A stretch of DNA of 64,000 nucleotides from Knoellia sp031844405 (GCA_031844405.1 JAUZVC010000002.1:620001-684000), one strand, 5' to 3'. Numbered from the stretch's first letter, positions 41,974 to 53,258 are shown. The notes: a model not told the origin generated them from the letters alone. Numbers and translations: made by a program.

Positions 41974-44673
41974 ATGCACCGACAGGCTGCCGACGGTCGC
42001 CGGCTTCCGCTCGTCACCGCTCTCGTGGTGCTGTTCGCGTTCGCCCTCACCTCGGCGCCGGACGCTCGAGCTGCCGACGAACCCACGGAGTTCGTCGCGA
42101 AGTCGTTGACGTGGAGCACGCAGGCCGTGGACGTGACCCATGGACCCGCAACCGTCGTGGTGACGGTCGAGATGCCGCCGGGTCCCCAGAACGCGCCACG
42201 TCTGGCCCTGCTGGAGAGCGAGACGTCGACGCAAGCGGTGCAGGTCGATGACACATGGGGGATCGACCCCACTCCGGAGTCGCAGACCTTCACCTTCCAG
42301 CTGCAGCAGGGTGCTGCTCCGGGTCGCTGGAAGCTGTCCATGCTCTACGTCCTCGGAACCCCCCCGGAGGTTGTTCCCCCACCCGGGGTGAGCAGGGACC
42401 TCGACGTCACCTCGGTGGGCGCCGACGTCGACCCCCCGCGGCTCGTGTCCCTGACCGCTGGGCCCGACGAGGTGAACGTCGCCTACCGCTCCCGAGAGGT
42501 GAAGGTGACCGCCACGATCACCGACGCGCATGAGATCGTCGGTGCACGGCTGTTGCTCGCCGGTGCCGGGTCGGTCGACCTCGTCCCCGGCGAGGGCTCG
42601 GACGTCTACACCGGCACGTTGACCGTCGCCAAGGGGACCGAACCCGGGTCATGGCCGGTCCGCGTCGCCTCCCTCGTCGACTCGCTCGGGAACCGCATCG
42701 GGGAGCCCGACCTCCCTTCACCGGCGACGGTCAGGGTGATCCACGCTCCCGACGTGCCACTGCGTCCACTGTTCAACTCGTTCACGGCACGTGCAAGGGG
42801 GGCGCTCACCGTCGAATGGGAGCCCGACTGGCGGGAGACGGGTAGCCCGGTGACCGGCTACCAGGTGACCCTCGTTCCGACGGGTCGCACGGTCACCGTC
42901 GGGGCGACGGTTCGGGAGAGCACGTTCACCGGCCTCGGGGACGGCACACGGCACGCGGCGGAGATCCGGGCGTTCAACGCCTTGGGTGCCGGTGACATCG
43001 CCCGGATCTACGAGGTGGGGACGTGGGAGCTTCCTCTCGCGCCGACGCAGGTCAGCGCCTCTCCTCGTCGCACCCTGGTCGACCTCTCGTGGAAGCGGCC
43101 GGATTTCGTACCCGGCGGCGTGACGTCGTACGTCGTCACCGCCCACCCCGGTGGTCAGAAGCGAACCACGCAGTCGGACGTGCCGTCGCTCGTCTTCGAC
43201 GGGCTGCCCAGCGGGACGGACCACTCGTTCACCGTGGCGGCCACCAACGGCGTCGGCACGGGACCCTCGTCGTCACCGTCGGCCCCGGTGCGCCTCGTGA
43301 CCGAGCGCGGCGCCCCGGTCCTCAAGGCCAGCCTGTCGGCGCCCGACATGGCCACCGTGACCTGGGCTCGCCCGAGCGGCTTCGACACGATGACGAGTAC
43401 GGAGGTGTGCCGTCAGCGCGCCGACGGCACGACGGTCCACTGCGTCACGGCGACGACGAACAGGGCCAGCTTCGGAGCTCTCGTGGCCGGCCGGACCCAC
43501 GGCTTCCGGGCACGCTCCAGCGAGGGAGGCGTCTGGGGGCCTTGGTCGTCGGTCACGTGGGTGACGACCACCCCGGGCACCGGCGTGGCGTTCACTCCCA
43601 CCGCCCCACGCCGGATCCTCGACACCCGGACCGGGCTCGGCGCCGTGGCCCGCCCGGTCGGACCGGGGCAGACCCTCGTCGTCGCGGTGCCCGGACTGCC
43701 CGCCGGCACGACGTCGGTCACCCTCAACCTCACCGGTCTCGCAGCCACGGCCCCGACGTTCGTGACCGCCCACGCCGCGGGGACCTCGCGTCCCACCGCC
43801 TCGCACCTCAACATCGGCCCCACCGAAACCCTGGCCTCGTTCGTCACCGTGCCGGTGAGCGAGGACGGGAAGGTGGCGCTCTACAACAGCAAGGGCACCG
43901 TGCACCTGGTCGCCGACCTGGCGGGGCACGTGCACCCGTCGGGGACGTCGACGCTGGTGTCGGAGGCGGGCACCCGCATCCTCGACACGAGGTACGGCAC
44001 CGGTGCCCCGGACGCTCCGGTGGGCCAGGGGGAGGCCGTGACGCTGTCCGTGCCCAGGCGCCTGGGCCAGGTCCCGACGGCCGCCGTCCTCAACCTCACC
44101 GTCACGGGCGCCACCAAGGGCACCTACGTCACGGCATACCCGGCCGGAACGGTCCGCCCGAACGCCTCGAGCGTCAACGTGGCGCAAGGAAGGACGGTGG
44201 CGAACCTCGTCGTCGTGCCCCTCGACCCACAGGGTCGGGTCCGGCTCTGGAACGCGCAGGGATCCGTCGAGCTCGTGGCGGACCTCGTGGGCACCTACTC
44301 CCTCGACTCCGGAGCCGGCTACGTCCCGGTGGCTCCCACGAGGCTCATGGACACCCGGACCCTCCTCGGAGGATCGGGAGCGATCGGTGCCACCCCGGTG
44401 TCTCTCACGCTTCCGAACACCCCCGCAGAGGCCAAGGCGGTGCTCCTGCGAACGACCGTGGTGTCACCCACGGCACGCGGCAACCTCGTCGCCCACCCGG
44501 CGATCACCGAGTCCACGGGGTCCGTCCTCAACTTCGTCACCGGGCAGACCGTGGGCAACCACGTCGTCCTGCCCATCCAGAACCTGCCGACCGGTCGCAC
44601 CGTCCGGTTCGCCATGTCGTCCGGGGTGCAGGGGCACCTGCTCGTGGACGTCGCCGGATACTACGTCCGCTGA
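41974..44673 (+). CDS. large secreted protein with fibronectin III and three C-terminal RILDTR-type repeats
   Basis: An 899-residue exported protein. Residues 1-33 are a signal peptide ending in ARA. An unassigned beta region (34-260) is followed by about three fibronectin III-like domains (roughly 263-355, 356-445, 446-535) and three repeats of about 120 residues starting near 541, 661 and 782, each opening with R-(I/L)-(L/M)-D-T-R and ending V-A-D-L-x-G or V-D-V-A-G. Such repeats occur at the C-termini of many actinobacterial surface proteins and probably bind the envelope or carbohydrate. There is no LPXTG and no catalytic motif I can see. ATG 41974 follows GGGGAAAG. It is transcribed alone and has its own terminator. 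Confidence 0.8.
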   Translation: MHRQAADGRRLPLVTALVVLFAFALTSAPDARAADEPTEFVAKSLTWSTQAVDVTHGPATVVVTVEMPPGPQNAPRLALLESETSTQAVQVDDTWGIDPTPESQTFTFQLQQGAAPGRWKLSMLYVLGTPPEVVPPPGVSRDLDVTSVGADVDPPRLVSLTAGPDEVNVAYRSREVKVTATITDAHEIVGARLLLAGAGSVDLVPGEGSDVYTGTLTVAKGTEPGSWPVRVASLVDSLGNRIGEPDLPSPATVRVIHAPDVPLRPLFNSFTARARGALTVEWEPDWRETGSPVTGYQVTLVPTGRTVTVGATVRESTFTGLGDGTRHAAEIRAFNALGAGDIARIYEVGTWELPLAPTQVSASPRRTLVDLSWKRPDFVPGGVTSYVVTAHPGGQKRTTQSDVPSLVFDGLPSGTDHSFTVAATNGVGTGPSSSPSAPVRLVTERGAPVLKASLSAPDMATVTWARPSGFDTMTSTEVCRQRADGTTVHCVTATTNRASFGALVAGRTHGFRARSSEGGVWGPWSSVTWVTTTPGTGVAFTPTAPRRILDTRTGLGAVARPVGPGQTLVVAVPGLPAGTTSVTLNLTGLAATAPTFVTAHAAGTSRPTASHLNIGPTETLASFVTVPVSEDGKVALYNSKGTVHLVADLAGHVHPSGTSTLVSEAGTRILDTRYGTGAPDAPVGQGEAVTLSVPRRLGQVPTAAVLNLTVTGATKGTYVTAYPAGTVRPNASSVNVAQGRTVANLVVVPLDPQGRVRLWNAQGSVELVADLVGTYSLDSGAGYVPVAPTRLMDTRTLLGGSGAIGATPVSLTLPNTPAEAKAVLLRTTVVSPTARGNLVAHPAITESTGSVLNFVTGQTVGNHVVLPIQNLPTGRTVRFAMSSGVQGHLLVDVAGYYVR

Positions 44674-44719
44674 CGTCCCGCGGGCGCTGACGCGGACCGG
44701 CTCCACCCAAGGCACACGA

Positions 44720-44758
44720 GAAGGCCCCCCGACCGGCACACCGGTTCGGGGGGCCTTC
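44720..44758. terminator. terminator between the secreted protein and kgd
   Basis: A 17-bp stem (44720-44736 with 44741-44758, one bulged T), loop CACA, between convergent genes. Confidence 0.75.
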
Positions 44759-44769
44759 GTCGCGTCGGG

Positions 44770-47700
44770 TCAGCGGGTGAAGGCCGCCGCGACGAGCTCG
44801 GCCTGCTCGGCCTGGTGCTTCTTGGTCGACCCGGTCGCCGGCGATGCGGACGCCTTGCGGGAGAGGACCCGCAACGGACGCTGGATGCCGAGGTCGGCGA
44901 GGGCGGTCGGCAGGTTGAGGGCGAGGAACGGCCAGGCGCCCTGGTTCTGCGGCTCGTCCTGCACGACGACGAGCTCGGCCTCGGGGTACTTCTCGAGCTC
45001 GGTGGCGAGCTCCTGCGCGGGCAGCGGGTAGTACTGCTCCAGACGCAGGATGGCCGTGCGGGTGTCGCCCCGCTTGGTGCGCTCGGCCTCGAGCTCGTGG
45101 ACCGCCTTGCCGGCGGCGAGGAGCACGCGGTCCACGGTGCCGCTCGTCGCGCCCTCGCGGTCGGGCAGGACCGGGCGGAACGAGCCGCTCGTGAAGTCGT
45201 CCGGCATGCTCGAGGCGGCCTTGAGGCGCAGCATCGACTTCGGGGTGAAGACGATGAGCGGACGGCGGGGGCGGGCGTAGGCCTGGCGGCGCAGCAGGTG
45301 GAAGTACGACGCCGGCGTCGACGGGTAGGCCACCGTCATGTTGTCCTCGGCGCACATCTGCAGGAAGCGCTCGATGCGGGCCGACGAGTGGTCCGGGCCC
45401 TGGCCCTCGTAGCCGTGGGGGAGGAGCAGGACGACCGAGGAGCGCTGGCCCCACTTCTGCTCCGAGCTGCTGATGAACTCGTCGATGATCGTCTGCGCAC
45501 CGTTGAAGAAGTCGCCGAACTGCGCCTCCCACAGCACGAGCGCGTCGGGACGCTCGACCGAGTAGCCGTACTCGAAGCCCATCGCGGCGAACTCGGACAG
45601 CAGCGAGTCGTAGACCCAGAAGCGGCCCTGGCCCTCGCCGAGGTAGAGCAGCGGCGTCCACTCGAGCGCGGTGTTCTTGTCGATGAGGACGGCGTGGCGC
45701 TGCACGAACGTCCCACGACGGCTGTCCTGGCCGGCGAGGCGGACGGGGGTGCCCTCCTTGAGCAGCGAGCCGAAGGCCAGGAGCTCGCCGGTGGCCCAGT
45801 CGATGCCGCCCTGGCTGATGCTCGCGACCCGCTTCTCGAGCATCTGCTGGAGCTTCGGGTGCACCGTGAAGCCCTGCGGCGGGTTGGCGAACACCTCGCC
45901 GATCGCCTTGAGCTCCTCGGGCGAGATGGCGGTCTCGGTCGCGGACCGGGTCGTCGCGTCGGCGGTCTGCGCGGTCGGCGGCTCGAGACCGGTGTGACCC
46001 TCGACGTCGGTGCCGGTGTAGCTGTCGTCGGCGGCGCGGGCGGCCTCGGCGTCGTTGGCCTTGAGCGCCTCCTTCGTCTCGACGAAGACGCGCTCGAGCT
46101 GCTGCTGGTAGTCGCGCAGCGCGGCCTCCGCGTCCTCGACCGTGATGTCGCCACGGCCGATGAGGGACTCGGTGTAGAGCTTGCGGACGCTGCGCTTGGC
46201 CTCGATGAGGTTGTACATGAGCGGCTGCGTCATCGACGGGTCGTCGCCCTCGTTGTGCCCGCGACGGCGGTAGCAGACCATGTCGACGACGACGTCCTTG
46301 GCGAACTCCTTGCGGAACTCGTAGGCGAGCTCGGCGACCCGGACGCAGGCCTCGGGGTCGTCACCGTTGACGTGGAAGATCGGCGCCTGGATCATCCGGG
46401 CGACGTCGGTGGAGTACGTCGACGAGCGCGAGGAGCTCGGCGACGTCGTGAAGCCGACCTGGTTGTTGATGACGACGTGCACGGTGCCGCCGGTGCGGTA
46501 GCCGCGCAGCTGCGAGAGGTTGAGCGTCTCGGCGACGACGCCCTGACCGGCGAACGCCGCGTCCCCGTGGAGGAGGACGGGCAGGACGGTGAAGTCCTCG
46601 CCGGCGAGGTCGAGGCGGTCCTGCTTGGCACGCACGATGCCCTCGAGCACGGGGTTGACGGCCTCGAGGTGCGAGGGGTTGGCGGCGAGGTAGACCTTGG
46701 TCGTCGCGCCGCCCTCGGCCGTGAAGGTGCCCTCGGTGCCGAGGTGGTACTTGACGTCACCCGAGCCCTGGACCGACTTCGGGTCCTGCTTGCCCTCGAA
46801 CTCGCGGAAGATCTGGCCGTAGGACTTGCCCGCGATGTTGGCGAGGACGTTGAGACGGCCGCGGTGCGGCATGCCGATGCAGACCTCGTCGAGGTCGTCC
46901 TCGGCGGCACGCGACAGGACGCGGTCGAGGAGGGCGATGACGGACTCGCCACCCTCGAGCGAGAAGCGCTTCTGGCCGACGAACTTCGTCTGGAGGAAGG
47001 TCTCGAACGCCTCGGCGGCGTTGAGCTTGCGCAGGATCCGCAGCTGCTCCTCACGGGTCGTCTTGGCGTAGCCGACCTCGATCTTGGACTGGATCCACTC
47101 GCGCTGCTCGGGGTCCTGGATGTGCATGTACTCGACGCCGATGCTGCGGCAGTAGCTGTCGCGCAGGATGCCGAGGATCTTGCGGAGCTTGAGGAACGGC
47201 TCGCCGCCGAACCCGCCGGTCGCGAAGTAGCGGTCGAGGTCCCACAGGGTGAGGCCGTGGCTCGTGACGTCGAGGTCCTGGTGGCGACGCTGCTTGTACT
47301 CGAGCGGGTCGGTGTCGGCCATGAGGTGGCCGCGCACGCGGTAGGCGTGGATGAGCTCCTGGACGCGGGACACCTTGTTGATGTCGTCGTCGTGGGAGGC
47401 CGAGATGTCCTTGACCCAGCGCACCGGCTCGTAGGGGATGCGCAGGCTCTCGAAGATCTCGTCGTAGAAGCCGCTGTCACCGAGGAGCAGCTGGTGGACG
47501 ACGCGCAGGAACTCACCGGACTGGGCGCCCTGGATGATGCGGTGGTCGTAGGTGCTCGTCAGCGTGAGGATCTTGGAGACGGCGTTGCGGTTGAGGGTCT
47601 CGTCGCTCGCGCCCTGCCACTCGGCGGGGTAGTCCATCGCGCCGACGCCGATGATCGCGCCCTGCCCGGCCATGAGGCGCGGGACCGAGTGGACGGTGCC

Positions 47701-48675
47701 GATGCCGCCGGGGTTGGTGAGCGAGATCGACGTGCCCTGGAAGTCCTCGACGGTGAGCTTGCCCCCGCGGGCCTTCTTGACCATCTCCTCGTATGCCGTC
47801 CAGAAGTGCGCGAAGTCCATCGTCTCCGCGGCCTTGATGGACGGGACGAGGAGCTGGCGGGTGCCGTCGGGCTTCTCGAGGTCGATGGCGAGGCCGAAGT
47901 TCACGTGGGCCGGCGTGATGAGGACGGGCTTGCCCTTGTCGTCGGTGCCGAAGCCGTTGTTCATGGCCGGCATCGCGCCGAGCGCCTTGACGACGGCGAA
48001 CCCGATGATGTGGGTGAAGCTCACCTTGCCACCGCGCGAACGGGCGAGGTGGTTGTTGATGACGATGCGGTTGTCGACGAGCAGCTTGGCCGGGACGGCG
48101 CGGACCGATGTCGCGGTCGGGACGGCGAGCGAGGCCTCCATGTTGGTGACGACGCGGGCGCTCGCGCCGCGGATCGAGGAGGTCTCGGGGGCGTTGACCG
48201 CACCGTCGCTCTTCTTCGGGGAGGCGTCGCGCGGCGTGGGGGTCTCCGACCGCGTCCCCGCCTCGGGCGGCGTCTCCGCCTTGGCGGGCGCCACCTCGTC
48301 CTCGGCCTTCGGGGCCTCGGCCTTGGGCGTCGCCGCCCTCGGGGCCTCGGCCTTCGGCGTCTCAGCCTTCGGGGCCTCGGCCTTGGGCGTCTCTGCCTTC
48401 GGGGCCGCCTGCGTGGAGGCCTTGGCCTGGGGGGCCTGCTGCTTCGGCGCCTCGGCCGTCCCGGACCGGGCCTCGGGCTTCTGCGCCTTCGGCGCGTCAG
48501 CCGCCTTGGCGGCTGCGCCGTTGCCCGCGTTGGGGTCGTAGTCCGCGAAGAACTCCCACCACGCCTTGTCGACCGAGTTCTTGTCCTTCTTGTACTGCTC
48601 GAAGAGCTCGTCCACCAGCCATTCGTTGGGTCCGAAGGCGGTCAGGGGGTCGCTCGAAGCGGGCTGGTCAGGCAC
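44770..48675 (-). CDS. kgd: multifunctional 2-oxoglutarate dehydrogenase E1/decarboxylase Kgd
   Basis: A 1,301-residue actinobacterial fusion. The N-terminal segment (FGPNEWLVDELFEQYKKDK) binds partners; residues about 55-160 are a linker of PKAE repeats; an acyltransferase-like E2 domain follows with TYDHRIIQGAQSG near residue 380; the rest is the ThDP-dependent E1 (GMPHRGRLNVLAN, GDAAFAGQGVVAE). It runs the 2-oxoglutarate step of the TCA cycle. GTG 48675 follows AAAGAGG by ten bases. GarA regulation is known for the family, but its gene is not in this window. The linker is encoded by a tandem DNA repeat (about 48295-48420). Confidence 0.93.
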   Translation of the reverse strand: MPDQPASSDPLTAFGPNEWLVDELFEQYKKDKNSVDKAWWEFFADYDPNAGNGAAAKAADAPKAQKPEARSGTAEAPKQQAPQAKASTQAAPKAETPKAEAPKAETPKAEAPRAATPKAEAPKAEDEVAPAKAETPPEAGTRSETPTPRDASPKKSDGAVNAPETSSIRGASARVVTNMEASLAVPTATSVRAVPAKLLVDNRIVINNHLARSRGGKVSFTHIIGFAVVKALGAMPAMNNGFGTDDKGKPVLITPAHVNFGLAIDLEKPDGTRQLLVPSIKAAETMDFAHFWTAYEEMVKKARGGKLTVEDFQGTSISLTNPGGIGTVHSVPRLMAGQGAIIGVGAMDYPAEWQGASDETLNRNAVSKILTLTSTYDHRIIQGAQSGEFLRVVHQLLLGDSGFYDEIFESLRIPYEPVRWVKDISASHDDDINKVSRVQELIHAYRVRGHLMADTDPLEYKQRRHQDLDVTSHGLTLWDLDRYFATGGFGGEPFLKLRKILGILRDSYCRSIGVEYMHIQDPEQREWIQSKIEVGYAKTTREEQLRILRKLNAAEAFETFLQTKFVGQKRFSLEGGESVIALLDRVLSRAAEDDLDEVCIGMPHRGRLNVLANIAGKSYGQIFREFEGKQDPKSVQGSGDVKYHLGTEGTFTAEGGATTKVYLAANPSHLEAVNPVLEGIVRAKQDRLDLAGEDFTVLPVLLHGDAAFAGQGVVAETLNLSQLRGYRTGGTVHVVINNQVGFTTSPSSSRSSTYSTDVARMIQAPIFHVNGDDPEACVRVAELAYEFRKEFAKDVVVDMVCYRRRGHNEGDDPSMTQPLMYNLIEAKRSVRKLYTESLIGRGDITVEDAEAALRDYQQQLERVFVETKEALKANDAEAARAADDSYTGTDVEGHTGLEPPTAQTADATTRSATETAISPEELKAIGEVFANPPQGFTVHPKLQQMLEKRVASISQGGIDWATGELLAFGSLLKEGTPVRLAGQDSRRGTFVQRHAVLIDKNTALEWTPLLYLGEGQGRFWVYDSLLSEFAAMGFEYGYSVERPDALVLWEAQFGDFFNGAQTIIDEFISSSEQKWGQRSSVVLLLPHGYEGQGPDHSSARIERFLQMCAEDNMTVAYPSTPASYFHLLRRQAYARPRRPLIVFTPKSMLRLKAASSMPDDFTSGSFRPVLPDREGATSGTVDRVLLAAGKAVHELEAERTKRGDTRTAILRLEQYYPLPAQELATELEKYPEAELVVVQDEPQNQGAWPFLALNLPTALADLGIQRPLRVLSRKASASPATGSTKKHQAEQAELVAAAFTR

Positions 48676-48812
48676 GGCGTATACGCCTCTTTCTGCGGTG
48701 TCGACATCGACGTTCACGTGTCCACCCAGCCTATCTCTCCGTCGCTGCCGCGCGAGCGAGGGTCCACCGTCGCGGCGGACCCGTCGTGCGGGCCGCCGCG
48801 ACGACCAAAGAA

Positions 48813-48849
48813 GCCGGTATGCCGGGTGGCTCGCACCCGGCATACCGGC
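48813..48849. terminator. terminator built from two inverted GGCATAC copies
   Basis: A 16-bp perfect stem (48813-48828 with 48834-48849) with a 5-base loop. Each arm carries the dispersed word (48817-48823 and 48839-48845). It lies downstream of the minus-strand ABC operon and upstream of the kgd promoter. The rest of 48676-48922 holds a kgd -10 candidate TAGGCT (complement of 48728-48733). Confidence 0.75.
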
Positions 48850-48922
48850 CCTCGCGTTCCGTACCCCACCGCGGGGGGAGCCGGCCCCTGAACCCGGCCC
48901 ACGCTCCCGCGGTGGGGAGGTC

Positions 48923-49722
48923 CTAGGAGATGTCCTGTCGGACGGTCCGCCACGTGCCGAAGGCGCTGAGCGCCGCGGCGTAGGCCGCGAGGACGAGGGC
49001 GGCGGCCCACCAGGCGAGCGGCTGGGCGGCATCGGGGCCGTTCTGCGTGACGCCGTCGACCATGGCGTTCGTCGCCTGGCTGGGGAAGTAGGGGACGACC
49101 CCCTTCAGCGCGTCGACGAAGGAGAGGCCGAGGCCGAGCAGCGGCTCGACGATCCAGGCGACACCGACGCCCACGAGGATCGCCGCGACCTGGTTGGGGA
49201 TGAGGATGCCGACGCCGAGCCCGATGAGCGCCCAGAGGCCGAGCGCGAGCAGGCTGAGGGCGAGGGTGCGCACGACCGAGCCGGACGGGAAGGGGTCGAT
49301 GTCGCGCAGCGACAGGACGATGGCGCCGACCGACACCGACCCGAGCAGGCTGATGAGGCCGTAGCCCGCACCGATCCCGAGCAGGGCGACGATCTTGGCG
49401 CCCATCGCCCGGACCCGCCGCGGAGTCGAGAGGAGCGTGGAGCTGATCGTCTTGTGCCTGTATTCGGCACCGATCTGCAGGATGCCCACGGTGAGGAGGA
49501 GCAGGTAGCCGACGCTGAGACCCGCGGTGTAGACGGAGTTGACGATCTGGGTGTCGCTGCCCTGGATCCCGGTGGCTCCGGAGGCCATCGCATCCTCGGA
49601 GGTGAAGGCCCACCCGAAGAAGCCGGCGAAGAGGGCACCGGCGACGAAGATGCCGATGGCCATGCCCCACCAGAGGCGGGTCGTGAAGAACTTGAGGAAC
49701 TCGGACTTGATGGCGGCGCCCA

Positions 49723-49723
<1 letters not shown>
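48923..49723 (-). CDS. ABC-2 type transporter permease
   Basis: A 266-residue membrane protein with six helices, starting MGAAIKSEFLKFFTTRLWWG, a layout typical of ABC-2 exporters. The loop IGAEYRHKTISSTLLSTPRR is the conserved family region. It shares one base with the ATPase stop (TGATG). Together they form a simple exporter; the cargo is unknown, although drug or lantibiotic-type immunity is common for such pairs. Confidence 0.85.
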
Positions 49724-50700
<977 letters not shown>

Positions 50701-50868
50701 CGAGATCCACCCCCCGTGGTCAGGTGTGAGGCCATGCTCGGAGTCTTCCAGCCTCCCCCGACGTGGGGGTCAACCGCTTGGTGGAGTCGGCGTCCGTCCG
50801 GAGGATGATTCGCGTCGTCGGCGGCCGGTGCCGTGGTCGGTGGCCGCCGGCGCGCGCCGGGCCCTGCC

Positions 50869-50874
50869 TAGGAT
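50869..50874 (+). promoter_or_regulatory. -10 box TAGGAT, leaderless promoter
   Basis: TAGGAT ends nine bases before ATG 50884, in the divergent gap between the ABC operon and the CNNM genes. Confidence 0.45.
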
Positions 50875-50883
50875 GACTCCACT

Positions 50884-52224
50884 ATGACCGAGTGGTTGCT
50901 CGTCCTCGCCGGCGTCGCGCTGACCCTGGGGACCGCCCTGTTCGTCGCCGCCGAGTTCGCCCTCGTCGCCCTGGACCGCCCGTCGGTCGAGAAGGCCGTC
51001 GATCGCGGGGACGGCCGGGCGCGCACGGTGCTCACCTCGCTGCGCCGCCTGTCCACCCAGCTCTCCGCGTCGCAGGTCGGCATCACGCTGACGACCCTCG
51101 TCCTCGGCTTCCTCGCCAACCCCTCGATCGGCGCGCTGCTGCGCGGTCCGCTGGAGTCCGCGGGGCTGGGGGAGCCGCTCGCCGCCCGCGTCGCCTCGGT
51201 GCTCGCCATGGTCGTCGCGACGGTCTTCTCGATGATCGTCGGCGAGATGGTGCCCAAGACCCTCGCGATCTCGACGCCGCTGTCGACGGCCAAGCTCGTC
51301 GCCACGCCGGTCCGGTGGTTCGCCCTGGCCTTCTCTCCGATGATCGCCGTCCTCAACGGCACCGCCAACGCCGCGCTCCGCGCGCTCGGCGTCGAGCCGC
51401 AGGAGGAGCTCTCGGCGGCGCGCAGTCCCGCCGAGCTCGCCTCGCTCGTCCGGACATCGGCCGAGGCGGGGACGCTCGACCTCGGCACCGCCCGGCTCGT
51501 CACGGCCTCGCTCGGCTTCGGCGCCCAGACCGCCGCCGACGTCATGACCCCGCGCTCGCGGGCCACGGCGATCGACCGGTCGGCCTCGGCCCGCGAGTGC
51601 GTCGAGCTCGCCCGTCAGACCGGGCACTCCCGCTTCCCGGTCATCGACGACGACTGGGACGACGTCGACGGCGTCGTCCACGTCAAGAAGGCCATCGCCG
51701 TGCCGCACGACCGCCGGGACGACGTGCCGGTGTCCGCGCTGATGACCCCGCCGCTCGTCGTCCCCGAGACGATCCGGCTCGACCCCCTGCTCATCCACCT
51801 GCGTGACAGCGGCCAGCAGTTCGCCATCGTCGTGGACGAGTACGGCGGCACGTCCGGCGTCGTCACCCTCGAGGACCTCGTCGAGGAGATCGTCGGCGAG
51901 GTGTCCGACGAGCACGACCGCAGCCAGACGACGGGCCGACGGATGACCGACGGCTCGTGGACGGTGCCGGGGCTGTGGCGGCCCGACGAGGTCAAGAGGC
52001 GCACGGGGATCGACATCCCGGAGGGGCCGGCATACGAGACCGTCGCCGGCTTCGTCATGTCCGAGCTCGGACGCGTCCCGGCCGTCGGTGAGGTCGTCGA
52101 GCTGCCCGGCTGGCGGATCACCGTGGTCGACATGGAGGCCAGGCGCGTCGACCGGCTCCGGATCTCGCCCGTCGAGGAGCCCGCCGCCAACCCGGATCAC
52201 GACGAGGAAGGGGCGCCCGCATGA
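50884..52224 (+). CDS. CNNM/CBS-domain membrane transporter A
   Basis: A 446-residue hemolysin C-like protein: DUF21/CNNM membrane domain with four helices (to about residue 150; GEMVPKTLAIS is the conserved core), two CBS domains (about 210-330), and a CorC_HlyC domain at the end (WRPDEVKRRTGIDIPEG onward). Members export magnesium or related cations. Coupled to gene B by ATGA. Confidence 0.88.
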   Translation: MTEWLLVLAGVALTLGTALFVAAEFALVALDRPSVEKAVDRGDGRARTVLTSLRRLSTQLSASQVGITLTTLVLGFLANPSIGALLRGPLESAGLGEPLAARVASVLAMVVATVFSMIVGEMVPKTLAISTPLSTAKLVATPVRWFALAFSPMIAVLNGTANAALRALGVEPQEELSAARSPAELASLVRTSAEAGTLDLGTARLVTASLGFGAQTAADVMTPRSRATAIDRSASARECVELARQTGHSRFPVIDDDWDDVDGVVHVKKAIAVPHDRRDDVPVSALMTPPLVVPETIRLDPLLIHLRDSGQQFAIVVDEYGGTSGVVTLEDLVEEIVGEVSDEHDRSQTTGRRMTDGSWTVPGLWRPDEVKRRTGIDIPEGPAYETVAGFVMSELGRVPAVGEVVELPGWRITVVDMEARRVDRLRISPVEEPAANPDHDEEGAPA

Positions 52225-53258
52225 GTGCCGGCACGATCCTCGTCACCGTGGTGCTGCTCCTCGCCAACGCGTTCTTCGTCGGCGCGGAGTTCGCAGCGAT
52301 GTCCGCCCGCCGCAGCCAGCTCGAGCCGCTGGCCGAGGAGGGGAGCCGCGGTGCCCGCGCGGCCCTGGAGGCCATGTCCCGCACCGGGATCCTGCTCGCC
52401 ACAGCCCAGCTCGGCATCACCGTCTGCTCGGTGCTGCTCGGCGCGGTGTCCGAGGCCGCGCTCCACCACGCCCTCGTCGGGCCGGTCGAGGCGCTCGGGG
52501 CACCCGAGGCGGTCGCCGACGTCCTCGCCCTCGTCCTCGCCCTGCTGGTCGTCGTCTTCCTCCACGTCGTCGTCGGCGAGATGATCCCCAAGAACATCTC
52601 CATCGCGACGCCGGAGCGGGCGGCGATCGCGCTGGTGCCGGCCCTCGTCGCCGTCTCGCGCGTCGTCAAGCCGGTCATCGCCGCCATGGACTGGGTCTCC
52701 AAGCTGCTCGTGCGCGCCCTCGGCGTCGATCCCAAGGACGAGCTCGCCTCCGCGTTCACCGCCGAGGAGGTGGCCCAGATCGTCTCCGAGTCGCACAAGG
52801 AGGGGCTCGTCGAGGCGGAGCAGTACGGCCTGCTCGGCGCCGCCCTCGAGTTCAGCGACAAGGACGCCCGCGACGTCGGCGTCCCGGTGGAGGAGCTCGT
52901 GACGATCGGGCTCGAGACCACGCCCGACGACATCGAGCGCCTCGTCGCGCGCCACGGGTTCTCGCGCTACCCCATCGCCGACCGCGACGGGACGCTGACC
53001 GGCTACCTCCACCTCAAGGACGTCCTCTTCGCCGACGAGGAGGAGCGGCTGCAGCCGGTGCCGGCCAAGCGGGTGCGGCGGATGGCCAACGTCCGCCGCG
53101 ACGACGAGGTCGAGTCGGTGCTGGCGACGATGCAGCGCACCGGGTCGCACCTCGCGCGGGTCGTCGCCGACGACGGCGAGGTGCTCGGCGTCGTCTTCCT
53201 CGAGGACGTCATCGAGGAGCTCGTCGGGGAGGTCACCGACTCCAGCCAGCGCGGCTGA
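52221..53258 (+). CDS. CNNM/CBS-domain membrane transporter B
   Basis: A 345-residue paralogue of A with the CNNM domain (GEMIPKNISIATPER) and two CBS domains, but without the C-terminal CorC_HlyC domain; it ends VGEVTDSSQRG. The overlap with A suggests a hetero-oligomer in which only A carries the CorC domain. Confidence 0.88.
   Translation: MSAGTILVTVVLLLANAFFVGAEFAAMSARRSQLEPLAEEGSRGARAALEAMSRTGILLATAQLGITVCSVLLGAVSEAALHHALVGPVEALGAPEAVADVLALVLALLVVVFLHVVVGEMIPKNISIATPERAAIALVPALVAVSRVVKPVIAAMDWVSKLLVRALGVDPKDELASAFTAEEVAQIVSESHKEGLVEAEQYGLLGAALEFSDKDARDVGVPVEELVTIGLETTPDDIERLVARHGFSRYPIADRDGTLTGYLHLKDVLFADEEERLQPVPAKRVRRMANVRRDDEVESVLATMQRTGSHLARVVADDGEVLGVVFLEDVIEELVGEVTDSSQRG

Noticed and set aside
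44815..48891. A 1,358-codon plus-strand frame opposite kgd
   Set aside because: It mirrors the codons of kgd and has typical antisense composition.
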